Below the pieces are notes generated by a model, which saw only the letters and a program-made list of their open reading frames with translations, did not search any database and had not been told where the DNA came from. A stretch of DNA of 64,000 nucleotides from positions 170,864 to 234,863 of the forward strand of contig JYOB01000006.1 in the NCBI GenBank assembly GCA_000955795.1, written 5' to 3'. The stretch is from Burkholderiaceae bacterium 26. GTDB lineage: Bacteria; Pseudomonadota; Gammaproteobacteria; Burkholderiales; Burkholderiaceae. Made by a program: the position numbers and the translations under genes. This document shows, piece after piece, positions 1 to 8,232 of the stretch; within the stretch, counting starts at the first letter, position 1, and each line of letters starts with the position of its first letter.

Positions 1-87
1 ATGCCCCGCTGCAAGACCGAAACGCCGACGCTGCGCGGCATTGCGGTCAACCATATCAGCGCCTGTCATTTGAACGACGCGATCTGA
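1..87 (+). CDS. C-terminal end of an oligopeptide ABC transporter ATPase (partial)
   Basis: The first 28 codons of the window form an open frame ending in TGA at 85-87. The residues (PRCKTETPTLR...ACHLNDAI) resemble the cysteine-containing tail of DppD/DppF/OppF-type ATPases, which usually read C-x(n)-P-x-LR...-V-ACHL. The gene starts upstream of the window. The binding-protein gene follows after 49 nt on the same strand, as expected in a peptide-transport operon. Identification rests only on this short tail and its neighbour. Confidence 0.6.
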   Translation: MPRCKTETPTLRGIAVNHISACHLNDAI

Positions 88-136
88 ACGACATTCAATA
101 AGCCAACGATTCCAAAAACAGGAAAAGGGAACCCAC

Positions 137-1705
137 GTGAAACGCCTCCTAGCCTCGTCGCTTGCTGTTGCGCTGTTTACCGCTGCCGGCGCTGTCGGTG
201 CGCAAACGCTGAACATCGCCTTTGCTGATCCGCTGTCGTCGCTCGATCCGCAGTTGAACAACCACGCCGGCGACCGGTCCGTCGACGTGCATTTCTGGGA
301 TCTGCTGGTCGAGAACAAGTGGAACAAGCTGCAGCCCGGCCTGGCGCTGTCGTGGAAGACGCTGGACCCAAAGACGTGGGAATTCAAGCTGCGCCCGAAC
401 GTGAAATGGCACGACGGCCAGCCGTTCACGGCGGACGACGTCATCTTCTCGTATCAACGCGCGCGCAGCGTGCCGGGCAGCGTGGCAACGTTCGCGGGCT
501 ATCTGCGCACGGTGGAATCGGTAACCGCCAAAGACCCGCTCACGCTCATCATCAAGACGAACATCCCGAACCCGGACTTGCCGCTGAACCTGGCATCCGT
601 GCACATCGTCAGCAAGCATGTGGGTGAGAAGTCGTCGACTGAGGATTACAACGCCGGCCGCGCCGTGGTCGGCACCGGCCCGTACAAGTTCGTTTCGTAT
701 GTGCCGGGCGATCGCGTGGTGATGGCGCGCAACGACAATTACTGGGGCGGCAAGCAGCTCTGGGAGAAGGTCAACTACCGCTACATCAACAATGCTGCCG
801 CGCGTACGGCCAACCTGCTCTCGGGCGAAGTGGATGTCATCGACAAGGTGTCGGTGTCGGACCTCGCGCGCTTGCGCCAGTCGCCCAGCGTGAAGGTCTT
901 CGCCTACCCCGGCCTGCGCGTGATGCTGCTGCAGCCGAGCTTCCGCAAAGGCGAGAACCAGTACATCACCGGCAACGACGGCAAACCACTGCCGAACAAC
1001 CCGCTGCTGGATGTGCGCGTGCGCCGCGCGCTGTCGCTGGCGATCGACCGCAAGGCGATCGTCGACCGCATCCTGCAAGGCGCCGCCACCGTCGCCAACC
1101 AGTGGATGCCGTCAGACACGTACGGCTACAACCCCGATGTGAAGGACATCGCCTACGACCCAGCGCAAGCCAAGAAGCTGCTGGCCGATGCAGGCTTTCC
1201 GCAAGGCTTCAACCTGGTGATGCACGTGCCGAATGATCGCTACCCGCAAGGCGCCGAGACGGCGCAAGCGGTGGCGCAGTTCTGGACCCGCATCGGCGTG
1301 AAGGCACGCGTGGAAGTGGTGCCCTGGTCGGTCTACTCCGGCCGCGCCAACAAGAATGAATATGCGATGAGCATGCTGGCGTGGGGCAACGGCACGGGCG
1401 AGGCGAGCTACGCGCTGGTCAACGTGCTGGCCACGGTCGACACCAAGAAAGGCCTGGGCGCGTCCAACTGGGGCCACTACAGCAATGCGGCTGTCGACAA
1501 CGCGCTGAACGCCTCCACTGAAGAATTCAACGTGGAAAAGCGTGCGGCCATCCTTCGCCACTCCGTCAAGCTGGTGTCGGATGACGTGGGCGTAATGCCG
1601 CTGTACCACTACCAGAACGTGTGGGCCGCCAAGAAGGGCCTGAAGGTAACGCCGATGACGAGCGATCGCACGGCTGCCCAGATGGTCACCAAGGACGGCA
1701 AGTAA
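137..1705 (+). CDS. Peptide/nickel-type ABC transporter substrate-binding protein (SBP_bac_5)
   Basis: 522-aa periplasmic binding protein for an ABC importer. A signal peptide covers about residues 1-22 (basic MKR start, hydrophobic core, AVGA before the mature end). The rest has the family-5 pattern: an LDPQ segment near residue 37, ADDVIFSYQRA near residue 96, GTGPYKF near 178, and ALSLAIDRKAI near 298. The length fits DppA/OppA-type proteins. Its partners, the TIGR-type CMD/AhpD proteins just downstream, recall the 'KPN_01854' subgroup of these binding proteins. The substrate is unknown; the operon suggests something other than ordinary peptides. Start ATG is preceded by an A/G-rich AGGAAAAGGGAA ribosome site. 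Confidence 0.9.
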   Translation: MKRLLASSLAVALFTAAGAVGAQTLNIAFADPLSSLDPQLNNHAGDRSVDVHFWDLLVENKWNKLQPGLALSWKTLDPKTWEFKLRPNVKWHDGQPFTADDVIFSYQRARSVPGSVATFAGYLRTVESVTAKDPLTLIIKTNIPNPDLPLNLASVHIVSKHVGEKSSTEDYNAGRAVVGTGPYKFVSYVPGDRVVMARNDNYWGGKQLWEKVNYRYINNAAARTANLLSGEVDVIDKVSVSDLARLRQSPSVKVFAYPGLRVMLLQPSFRKGENQYITGNDGKPLPNNPLLDVRVRRALSLAIDRKAIVDRILQGAATVANQWMPSDTYGYNPDVKDIAYDPAQAKKLLADAGFPQGFNLVMHVPNDRYPQGAETAQAVAQFWTRIGVKARVEVVPWSVYSGRANKNEYAMSMLAWGNGTGEASYALVNVLATVDTKKGLGASNWGHYSNAAVDNALNASTEEFNVEKRAAILRHSVKLVSDDVGVMPLYHYQNVWAAKKGLKVTPMTSDRTAAQMVTKDGK

Positions 1706-1710
1706 GCGCC

Positions 1711-3591
1711 ATGGGAACGTTCGCGATCGGCGTGACGCCGGCGGATGACCTGATCGACGTATCGCGCAGCGTCGTCGTGACGGGGCTTGCGCCCGGAGCA
1801 CAGGTGGGCATCGTGGCGCAAACGCGTCGCGGCAATGGCGTGCTGTGGCACAGCCGCGCCGCGTTTGTTGCCGATGCGCAAGGCACCGTCGACCTCACGC
1901 GCGATGCGCCCGTCTCGGGTGATTACACCGGCGTCAGCGCGATGGGCATCGTCTGGAGCCAGCGTCCGGAAGACGGCAAGGCACGCGAGGTGTTTCCGCA
2001 GCCAGCCACGGAGCCATTGACGACCACGCTCACGGCCACGGCCAACGGCGAATCGGTCCACGCGAGCTTCGTCCAACGGCTGGCCGCGCCGGGCGTGACG
2101 CGCCACGACGTGCGCGACGAAGGTCTTGTTGGCACGCTTTACCTGCCCGATCCGTATGCGCACCCGGGCCCGCGCCCTGCCGTGCTCATCCTCAACGGCT
2201 CGGGCGGCGGCATCAATGAGCCACGCGCGGCACTGTTTGCCTCGCACGGTTATGCCGCCTTTGCGCTGGCGTACTTCAAAGCACCGGGGCTGTCGGACTA
2301 CATCTCGAACACGCCGCTGGAATATTTCGAGCGCGCGCTCGCCTGGCTGCGCAAACGCGTGGAACCGCTGCACGACTTCGTTGCCGTGAGCGGCCAGTCG
2401 CGCGGGGGTGAACTGGCATTGCTGCTGGGCGCGACGTTTCCTGAAGCGGTGTCTGCGGTGATCGGCTATGTGCCGGGCGCCGTCGTGCACAGCGGGCAGA
2501 ACGCCGCCGACCCCGCCGTCGGCCGCGAGGGCCCGACGTGGCTGTATCGCGGGCAGCCGCTGCCGCATCTGTGGGAAGGCAACCGCACCGCGACCTGGGC
2601 GCCGTTTGACGAGGGCCCCGCGCCGCATCGGCATGAACGCGCCATCCGCACGGCGCTGCACGATGCCGATGCGGTGGCGCGCGCGCGTATCCGCATCGAA
2701 CGCGCACGCGGGCCGGTGCTGCTGCTCTCCGCCACGGATGACGGCTCCTGGCCCTCAAGCGATTACTCGCGCATGATCACCGCCAAGCTGGCCGAGGTCC
2801 GCCACCCCTACCCTGTCCAGCACTTCGATTACGAAGGCGCGGGCCACGCCATCGTCTTCCCGTACGTGCCAACCACGCAGCTCGTTTATGCACACCCGGT
2901 GTCGGGCCGCATCAGCACCGGCGGCGGCGAGCCACGCGCCAACGCCCGCGCCGATGCCCAATCGTGGGCGGCGGTGCGGCGCTTCCTCGCCAGCGCGGTG
3001 GCTGCGCGCGGCGCCTCCGTACCCGAATCTCGGAGCCTTTCATCCATGGATTTCACGCCCGCACAAGACGTGGTCGACCAGGTTGCTGACCTCGGCGACG
3101 GCAGCCCCACGCATGCGCTGCGCCACGCCCGCGAAAAAGTCGCAACCGCCACGCAAGGCAGCTACGAAGCACTATTCGACGCCGCCCTGCCCGGCCTCAC
3201 GCTGGGCGAACGCCTGCTCGTGGCGCTGTACGCCTGCCGCCTGACGCCCGCGCCGGAACTGGCCGAGCACTATCGCGCGCGCCTCGCGAACACGCCTGTC
3301 AACACAGATGCCCTGCAAGCGGTCGACCACGGCGATATCGACACGCTGACCGACGCGCGCCTCCGTGCCATCCTCACCTTCACGCGCACGCTCGTCGAAC
3401 GACCCATCGAGGGTGACCGCGACGCGCTGTTGCGCTTGCCCGCAGCTGGCCTTGCCACGGCCGACGTCGTGACGCTCGCGCAGCTCATTGCCTTCCTGTC
3501 GTATCAGACGCGGCTTGTAGCTGGCCTGCGCGCGCTTCGCGAAGCTGCGGGCGCAGGCAGCGCCGCCGCCTCCACGGAGACCGCAGCATGA
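1711..3591 (+). CDS. Fusion: BAAT/acyl-CoA thioesterase-like hydrolase + CMD-like domain
   Basis: 626 aa, start ATG 5 nt after the binding-protein stop. Residues about 1-440 match the bile-acid-CoA:amino-acid N-acyltransferase/thioesterase fold: an N-terminal beta domain, then an alpha/beta hydrolase with nucleophile elbow GQSRGGE (Ser), an Asp in SATDDGSWP and a His in GAGHAIVFP. Residues 446-626 resemble the Avi_7170-type carboxymuconolactone-decarboxylase-like family, but lack the CxxC redox pair. There is no stop between the parts. Met446 has a weak GGAG-like site upstream, so separate internal translation is possible. It overlaps the next gene by 4 nt (ATGA). An acyl-transfer or hydrolase role is inferred; the substrate is unknown. 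Confidence 0.75.
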   Translation: MGTFAIGVTPADDLIDVSRSVVVTGLAPGAQVGIVAQTRRGNGVLWHSRAAFVADAQGTVDLTRDAPVSGDYTGVSAMGIVWSQRPEDGKAREVFPQPATEPLTTTLTATANGESVHASFVQRLAAPGVTRHDVRDEGLVGTLYLPDPYAHPGPRPAVLILNGSGGGINEPRAALFASHGYAAFALAYFKAPGLSDYISNTPLEYFERALAWLRKRVEPLHDFVAVSGQSRGGELALLLGATFPEAVSAVIGYVPGAVVHSGQNAADPAVGREGPTWLYRGQPLPHLWEGNRTATWAPFDEGPAPHRHERAIRTALHDADAVARARIRIERARGPVLLLSATDDGSWPSSDYSRMITAKLAEVRHPYPVQHFDYEGAGHAIVFPYVPTTQLVYAHPVSGRISTGGGEPRANARADAQSWAAVRRFLASAVAARGASVPESRSLSSMDFTPAQDVVDQVADLGDGSPTHALRHAREKVATATQGSYEALFDAALPGLTLGERLLVALYACRLTPAPELAEHYRARLANTPVNTDALQAVDHGDIDTLTDARLRAILTFTRTLVERPIEGDRDALLRLPAAGLATADVVTLAQLIAFLSYQTRLVAGLRALREAAGAGSAAASTETAA

Positions 3592-4178
3592 CCGAGATCA
3601 TCCGCGCCCACGGCTTCACCAATGAATCGCTGGAGTGGCAAGCGTGGCTCGATGTGGTGGATCTCGACCACGCCACGCCCGAGCAGATCGCCGTGCTGGA
3701 AGAAAGCCACCCGAAGGCAAAAACCTCGGATTACTACCGCTTTCTCGTTCACCAGCCCGAGATCCTGCGTCAACGCTCGGCGGCGTTCAACGCGATCATG
3801 TATGCGCCGGGCGGCCTGTCGCGTGCCGAACGCGAACTCGCCAGCGCAGTCGTGTCGCGCGTGAACGGCTGCGTGTATTGCGCGTCTGTCCACGCACAAC
3901 GCTTTGAGCAGCTCGCCAAGCGTAACGACGTCATCAAGCAGGTCTTTGAAGATCCGCACATCGCCGGCACGAATGCGCGAGAGCGTGCCATCGCGCTGTT
4001 CTCGATCGACCTGACGCTGCGCCCAGGCGATGTGCGTGGCGAAGACCTGCAGCCGCTCAAGGTCGCCGGCCTGACGGACGTGGAGATTCTCGACCTGATA
4101 CACGCGGTGGCCATCTTTGCGTGGGCGAATCGACTGATGCTGAATCTGGGCGAACCCGTGTTTCCGGATGCGGCCTGA
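3588..4178 (+). CDS. Alkylhydroperoxidase (AhpD/CMD) domain protein, Avi_7169-like
   Basis: 196 aa. The AhpD signature VNGCVYCASVHAQRF (about residues 102-116) supplies the CxxC...H pair used by AhpD to reduce hydroperoxides. The flanking helices (RAERELASAVVSRV; LIHAVAIFAWANRLM) are typical of two-domain peroxidase-related CMD proteins. The start overlaps the preceding stop (ATGA), so the two are translationally coupled; in other bacteria the Avi_7169 and Avi_7170 families also occur as neighbours beside ABC transporters. Peroxidase activity is predicted from the motif; the physiological substrate is unknown. Confidence 0.85.
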   Translation: MTEIIRAHGFTNESLEWQAWLDVVDLDHATPEQIAVLEESHPKAKTSDYYRFLVHQPEILRQRSAAFNAIMYAPGGLSRAERELASAVVSRVNGCVYCASVHAQRFEQLAKRNDVIKQVFEDPHIAGTNARERAIALFSIDLTLRPGDVRGEDLQPLKVAGLTDVEILDLIHAVAIFAWANRLMLNLGEPVFPDAA

Positions 4179-4200
4179 GCCCGGCGGCATCGCCCCAAAG

Positions 4201-4233
4201 AAAAAGCCGCAGATTTGCGCCTGCGGCTTTTTC
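4201..4233. terminator. Bidirectional intrinsic terminator
   Basis: Stem AAAAAGCCGCAG (4201-4212) pairs with CTGCGGCTTTTT (4221-4232) around an 8-nt loop. T-tracts exist on both strands, so it can end both the AhpD operon (+) and the molybdenum hydroxylase operon (-), which converge here. Confidence 0.85.
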
Positions 4234-4250
4234 GTTTCAACACTGCAGCA

Positions 4251-6548
4251 TCACACTATCGGCAACTGCCTCACCGGCTTGCCCGTCAACTGCGCCACGG
4301 CATGGGCCACGGCCGGCGCGATTGGGGGCACACCCACCTCGCCCATGCCGCTGGGTTCTGCCGTGCTCGGCACGATGTGCGTTTCAATGACGGGCGCCTC
4401 AGCCATCTTGAGCGCCGGATAGTCCGGAAAGTTCGACTGCACGACCTGGCCGTCCTTGATGTCGATCCGGCCATACAGCGCCGCCGTCAGGCCAAAGATG
4501 ACCGCGCTCTCCATCTGTTGCGCAACGATGCCCGGATTGACTACCGTGCCGCAATCGACCGCGCAGACGACGCGATGCACGCGCGGCTTGCCGTCCTTCA
4601 TCGACACCTCCACCACCTGCGCGACCACGGAGCCGAAGCTCGGATGCAGCGCAATGCCGCGCGCACGCGGCGCACCGTCGGCCGCCGGGGCGAGCGGCTG
4701 CCCCCAGCCGGCTGCCTGTGCGGCCGTATCCAGCACCTTCAGCTCACGCGGATGCGCCTTCAGCAAGTCACGCCGCATCGCCAGCGGGTCAAGCTTGGCT
4801 GCCGCCGCCACATCGTTGAGAAAGCCTTCCAGGAAGAACCCGTTGTACGAGTGGCCAACGCTGCGCCAGAACCCCACGGGAACCGGCAGATCGACTGCCA
4901 GATGCGCAATGTGCTCGTGCTCAATTTCGTATGGCAGGTCGAACAGGCCTTCGGCGGTGTAGCGGTCGATACCCACCGACGGCGCGCCAAACAGGCGATC
5001 CAGCTCGCCTGCCAGAATCGATTGGCCAGCGCTGCGCGACGCGATCGCCATAACCTTGCCGTTCTCGACACGCGCCTTGAGCCGTGCGATGGCCTGCGGG
5101 CGATAAAAGTCGTGGCGAACGTCCTCTTCACGCGACCAGATGACCTGCACGGGCTTGCCATCGGTCTTGGTGGCGATGACGACGGCTTGGCCGATGAAAT
5201 CCGATTCCAGCCGCCGCCCGAAACCGCCGCCGATGAGCGGGATGTCGATATGCACCTTGTCGCCGCTCACACCTGCTGCGCGCGCCGCCACCAGCTGCGC
5301 CAGCGTGGCGACCTGCGTGGGCGCCCACAAATGCACGCCGTCCTGCGTCACCTGCGCGGTGCAGTTGATCGGCTCCATCGTGGTGTGCGCAAGATACGGC
5401 GCGGTGTATTCCGCCTCGACAATGGTGGCGCCATCGGCCTTGTCGAAGGCTTTCAGGCCATCGCCCATCGATCGATACGTGAAGCCGCCCTTGTCGCTGT
5501 CGAGCGCGCTGACGAGTTGCTGCCGAATGTCTGCGGAATCGAGCTTGGCATGCGGGCCGTTGTCCCAAACGGGCTCGATCGTTGCCAGCGCCTGACGCGC
5601 CTGCCAGTAATGATCCGCCACCACCGCCACGCCCGGTGCGCCACCGGCAGTGCCTTCAAACGGCACCACGTAACGCACGCCCGGCATGCCGAGCGCCGCT
5701 TTCGATTGAAACGTCTTGAGCTTGCCGCCAAACACCGGGCACATCACGACGGCGGCATACAGCATGCCGGGCAGGCGCGTGTCGATGGAGAAGCGCGCGC
5801 TGCCATCTGTCTTGGCTGCAAGGTCGTTGCGCGGCGCCGGCTTGCCGATCAACTGGTATTGCGAAGCCGGCTTGAGCGTGACGCTGGACGGTGCAGCAAT
5901 ACCGCGCGCCGACTTGGCCATGCCGCCAAACGTGGATTGCTTGCCGCCGGGCCCAATCAACTGGCCATCGCGGATGCTGACTTCCGCAGCCGACACGTTC
6001 CATTCGCGCGCTGCGGCTTGCACCAGCGCCGCACGCGCCGTGGCGGCGGCCTCACGCACGGGCTGCCAGCCATCGGCGGTGCTGCTGCTGCCGCCGGTAA
6101 TGATGAGGCCGATCTCGCGCGCACTCTTGGCCATGATCCAGTGCAGTGCGCGAGCCCAGGTCTTGTCGGCGCTATCGGGATGCAGCGGCAGGGAGCTGTC
6201 GCCCATGGCGACGACGTTGCCGTAGATGCGCTCCACAGGCGAGCTTTCGATGCTCACGCGCGAGAGCGGAATGTCCAGCTCTTCCGCCGCCAGCATCGAC
6301 AGCGCGGTGTGGATGCCCTGCCCCATCTCCACGCGGGGCATGGCGAGCACAACGTTGCCTTCGGGCGTGATCTTGATCCAGCCGTTCAGCGCAATCTCGC
6401 CGTTGTGCTCGGGGAAGATGGACGGATCGCCCACGCGGCTGCGCGGTGGCATCACACCCCAACCCACCACCAGGGCGCCGCCAATACCAAGCGCGCCTAG
6501 CAGGAAACGGCGGCGTCCGCTACGCGGCTTCGTTGCTTTCGCATTCAT
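4251..6548 (-). CDS. Molybdopterin-binding subunit of xanthine-dehydrogenase-family aldehyde/isoquinoline oxidoreductase
   Basis: 765 aa, IorB-like large subunit of a membrane-associated or periplasmic molybdenum hydroxylase. A twin-arginine signal ([15 protein letters not shown], residues about 9-23) implies folded Tat export. Cofactor motifs visible are [11 protein letters not shown] (two similar domains), [13 protein letters not shown], and the C-terminal [12 protein letters not shown] containing the catalytic Glu of this family. The start at 6548 is chosen because it overlaps the stop of the 2Fe-2S subunit gene (ATGA) and places the Tat motif near the N-terminus. Electrons pass to the small 2Fe-2S subunit. 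Substrate (aldehyde or N-heterocycle) cannot be told from sequence. Confidence 0.9.
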   Translation of the reverse strand: MNAKATKPRSGRRRFLLGALGIGGALVVGWGVMPPRSRVGDPSIFPEHNGEIALNGWIKITPEGNVVLAMPRVEMGQGIHTALSMLAAEELDIPLSRVSIESSPVERIYGNVVAMGDSSLPLHPDSADKTWARALHWIMAKSAREIGLIITGGSSSTADGWQPVREAAATARAALVQAAAREWNVSAAEVSIRDGQLIGPGGKQSTFGGMAKSARGIAAPSSVTLKPASQYQLIGKPAPRNDLAAKTDGSARFSIDTRLPGMLYAAVVMCPVFGGKLKTFQSKAALGMPGVRYVVPFEGTAGGAPGVAVVADHYWQARQALATIEPVWDNGPHAKLDSADIRQQLVSALDSDKGGFTYRSMGDGLKAFDKADGATIVEAEYTAPYLAHTTMEPINCTAQVTQDGVHLWAPTQVATLAQLVAARAAGVSGDKVHIDIPLIGGGFGRRLESDFIGQAVVIATKTDGKPVQVIWSREEDVRHDFYRPQAIARLKARVENGKVMAIASRSAGQSILAGELDRLFGAPSVGIDRYTAEGLFDLPYEIEHEHIAHLAVDLPVPVGFWRSVGHSYNGFFLEGFLNDVAAAAKLDPLAMRRDLLKAHPRELKVLDTAAQAAGWGQPLAPAADGAPRARGIALHPSFGSVVAQVVEVSMKDGKPRVHRVVCAVDCGTVVNPGIVAQQMESAVIFGLTAALYGRIDIKDGQVVQSNFPDYPALKMAEAPVIETHIVPSTAEPSGMGEVGVPPIAPAVAHAVAQLTGKPVRQLPIV

Positions 6549-7012
6549 GCGCGACCCTCCCGCAACGCCTTGGCTGCGCGCTTGATGGCGGCGCGCATGC
6601 GCGGATACGTGCCGCAGCGGCAGATGTTGGTCATGGCCGCGTCGATGTCGGCATCGCTCGGATCGGGGTGTTGGGCAAGCAAGTCCGCCGCGGCCATCAG
6701 CATGCCGGATTGGCAGTAGCCGCACTGGGGCACCTGCTCATCTATCCAGGCTTGTTGCAACGCGTGGCGTTTGCCCTCGGCGCCAGCAAGTCCCTCGATG
6801 GTTGTGATGTGCTTGCCGGCTGCAGCCGCCACCGGCAGCACGCAGGACCGCACGGCCGCGCCGTCCACGTGCACCGTGCATGCGCCGCACGCCGCAACGC
6901 CGCAGCCGAACTTCGTGCCGGTCAGGTTCAGGTGGTCACGCAGCACCCACAACAGGGGCGTGGCCGGGTCGCAATCAACGCTGACCGGCTTGTGGTTGAC
7001 GTCCAAATCCAT
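6545..7012 (-). CDS. (2Fe-2S)-binding small subunit of the molybdenum hydroxylase (IorA-like)
   Basis: 155 aa. It has two 2Fe-2S clusters: the plant-ferredoxin type with C37, C42, C45 and C57, and the alpha-helical type with C97, C100, C131 and C133 (CGYC...CRC). These are the spacings of IorA/CoxS-like subunits. It is the first gene of the two-gene operon, overlaps the large subunit by 4 nt, and lies 179 nt from the tRNA-Ser start. No FAD subunit is present, as is usual for the isoquinoline-oxidoreductase subgroup that passes electrons to a cytochrome. Confidence 0.92.
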   Translation of the reverse strand: MDLDVNHKPVSVDCDPATPLLWVLRDHLNLTGTKFGCGVAACGACTVHVDGAAVRSCVLPVAAAAGKHITTIEGLAGAEGKRHALQQAWIDEQVPQCGYCQSGMLMAAADLLAQHPDPSDADIDAAMTNICRCGTYPRMRAAIKRAAKALREGRA

Positions 7013-7152
7013 GGGGCGGTGGTCTCCTTGGCTTTTGTGATTTTTTGCTGGCCAAGCGTACGTTCAAACGGCTGATGTCAGCAATAGTGGACACCCTCGG
7101 TCGCTCGCCACGCGAAGAACCGACAACCTGGCCCGGACCAAGGCCGGAGGGG

Positions 7153-7180
7153 TTGGCTAGCTCGCCCAGTGTGCTACAAT
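7153..7180 (+). promoter_or_regulatory. Sigma70-type promoter of tRNA-Ser
   Basis: TTGGCT (7153-7158), 16-nt spacer, TACAAT (7175-7180). The first tRNA base is at 7192, 12 nt after the -10 box, so the leader must be very short. Confidence 0.7.
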
Positions 7181-7191
7181 CGTGGGCTTCC

Positions 7192-7282
7192 GGAGAGATG
7201 GATGAGTGGTTTAAGTCGCACGCCTGGAAAGCGTGTATAGGTTAATAACCTATCGGGGGTTCGAATCCCCCTCTCTCCGCCA
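7192..7282 (+). tRNA. tRNA-Ser (GGA)
   Basis: Acceptor stem GGAGAGA (7192-7198) pairs with TCTCTCC (7272-7278), followed by G and an encoded CCA (7280-7282). The anticodon loop CTGGAAA, between stems CACGC and GCGTG, gives anticodon GGA (reads TCC/TCT). A long variable arm (TAGGTTAATAACCTA) and the T-loop GGTTCGAATCC complete a class II tRNA. The antisense of this gene is open and would encode a spurious peptide. Confidence 0.97.
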
Positions 7283-7290
7283 GAATACAA

Positions 7291-7316
7291 ATGCCCGCGC
7301 AAGCGGGCATTTTCGT
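7291..7316 (+). terminator. Terminator after tRNA-Ser
   Basis: Stem ATGCCCGC (7291-7298), loop GCAA, stem GCGGGCAT (7303-7310), then TTTCGTTT. It starts 9 nt after the tRNA CCA end. Confidence 0.8.
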
Positions 7317-7344
7317 TTCCAAGGCACATTCCCGTCGCTCCAAA

Positions 7345-7378
7345 GCAAAAGGCCCGGTCTCCCGACAAGGCCTTTTGC
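7345..7378 (-). terminator. Hairpin at the 3' side of the small hypothetical gene
   Basis: Perfect 10-bp inverted repeat GCAAAAGGCC (7345-7354) / GGCCTTTTGC (7369-7378) with a 14-nt loop. On the minus strand the U residues lie in the distal stem arm and continue as a short T-rich tail. It lies 47 nt beyond the stop of the gene at 7426-7707 and may terminate it. Confidence 0.5.
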
Positions 7379-7425
7379 ATCCCACCGCCGACACGTCTCG
7401 CGCGGCCGGCATCCCCTCGCATAAC

Positions 7426-7707
7426 TCAATGCAGCGTGACTTGCGTCTCGCTCGTCAGCAGGGTCTGCGTAATCTGATCGCGAATCGACTGCGCTTTGAG
7501 CAGCAGGCGCAGGGCAATATCGGCACCGCGGGCGTTGGCCACGTGCTCGATAAACGCGGCGCGTGCGCGTTCATTCAGTGTGGCGACGTGCGCGGCTTCT
7601 GACCACACCCGCCACGCGGCAGGCTGACCAACAAACTGCTCGCGGCGGCGGAGCAGGTCCGAGTCGATGGCAGCGGCAATTTCGACGTCTTGAATGGTGC
7701 GATTCAT
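7426..7707 (-). CDS. Hypothetical protein, 93 aa
   Basis: A small soluble, mostly alpha-helical protein rich in Ala and Arg, with no signal peptide, membrane segment or metal motif. An AAGGGG ribosome site lies about 8 nt before the ATG. The neighbour at its 3' side is the tRNA-Ser terminator region; upstream is a 525-nt intergenic region shared with the divergent hydrolase. I do not recognise the family. Coding nature is supported by the ribosome site and by a plausible amino acid composition. Confidence 0.6.
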   Translation of the reverse strand: MNRTIQDVEIAAAIDSDLLRRREQFVGQPAAWRVWSEAAHVATLNERARAAFIEHVANARGADIALRLLLKAQSIRDQITQTLLTSETQVTLH

Positions 7708-8232
7708 GATGGGCCCCTTGCTGTCTGTGCTGTTGTTGCGCTCTTCGTGTGGCGCCCTGTGCCGGGCGCGCAGCCTGAATATGCAACGTCCATGCCAACA
7801 CCGATGAGCCGGTCAACGTGCGCTTTTTGCATGCACGCGTTGTCGTTTTGATCTGTTTGAAACACCCTGTTGACGGGGCTTCGCGGGCAGCATCCCTCCG
7901 TTGGTGGGGTGCGAATTCCTCATCTGAAAACGGCAGCACCAGGCCCCTCGTTACGCGGAACGTTACGTAACGCCGGTAGCGTTCCGAGACCCAACGCACG
8001 TGCCACACCGCCGTACGGCGCCATCTGCGGGTGTCGTGCCGTGGGCATGCTTGGTGCTTTATCCATGCGCCCAAGCCCGCTGGTGCGCGGTCGGTCGTGT
8101 CACCCACCCCTCTTCTGCGCCGGCCTCTTCGCTTGCTCCGCTTCCGAACCGGAAGCGATCGGCCGCGTGCCGCCACCTTCGGCGCGCCGCCCCCCCCCCT
8201 ACACAACAAAAGCATTCAAGAGGAGACACCCC
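7708..8232. promoter_or_regulatory. 525-nt divergent intergenic region with CGTTACG repeats
   Basis: No convincing gene. Between 7949 and 7985 it contains CGTTACG (7949-7955), then the 12-bp palindrome CGTTACGTAACG (7961-7972), 12 nt apart start to start, and an overlapping GGAACG (7958-7963)...CGTTCC (7980-7985) inverted pair. This arrangement resembles a dimeric repressor operator and lies about 250 nt before the CocE-like gene. A C-run (about 8191-8199) precedes that gene's ribosome site. Confidence 0.4.

Noticed and set aside
4215..6500. 761-codon open frame on the plus strand opposite the molybdenum hydroxylase large subunit
   Set aside because: A mirror frame caused by high third-position GC; His/Arg-rich and without family features, while the opposite strand has intact cofactor motifs.
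7174..7422. Minus-strand frame reading GGERGIRTPDRLL... across the tRNA-Ser gene
   Set aside because: It is the well-known spurious translation of an antisense tRNA-Ser; the tRNA fold fully explains the sequence.
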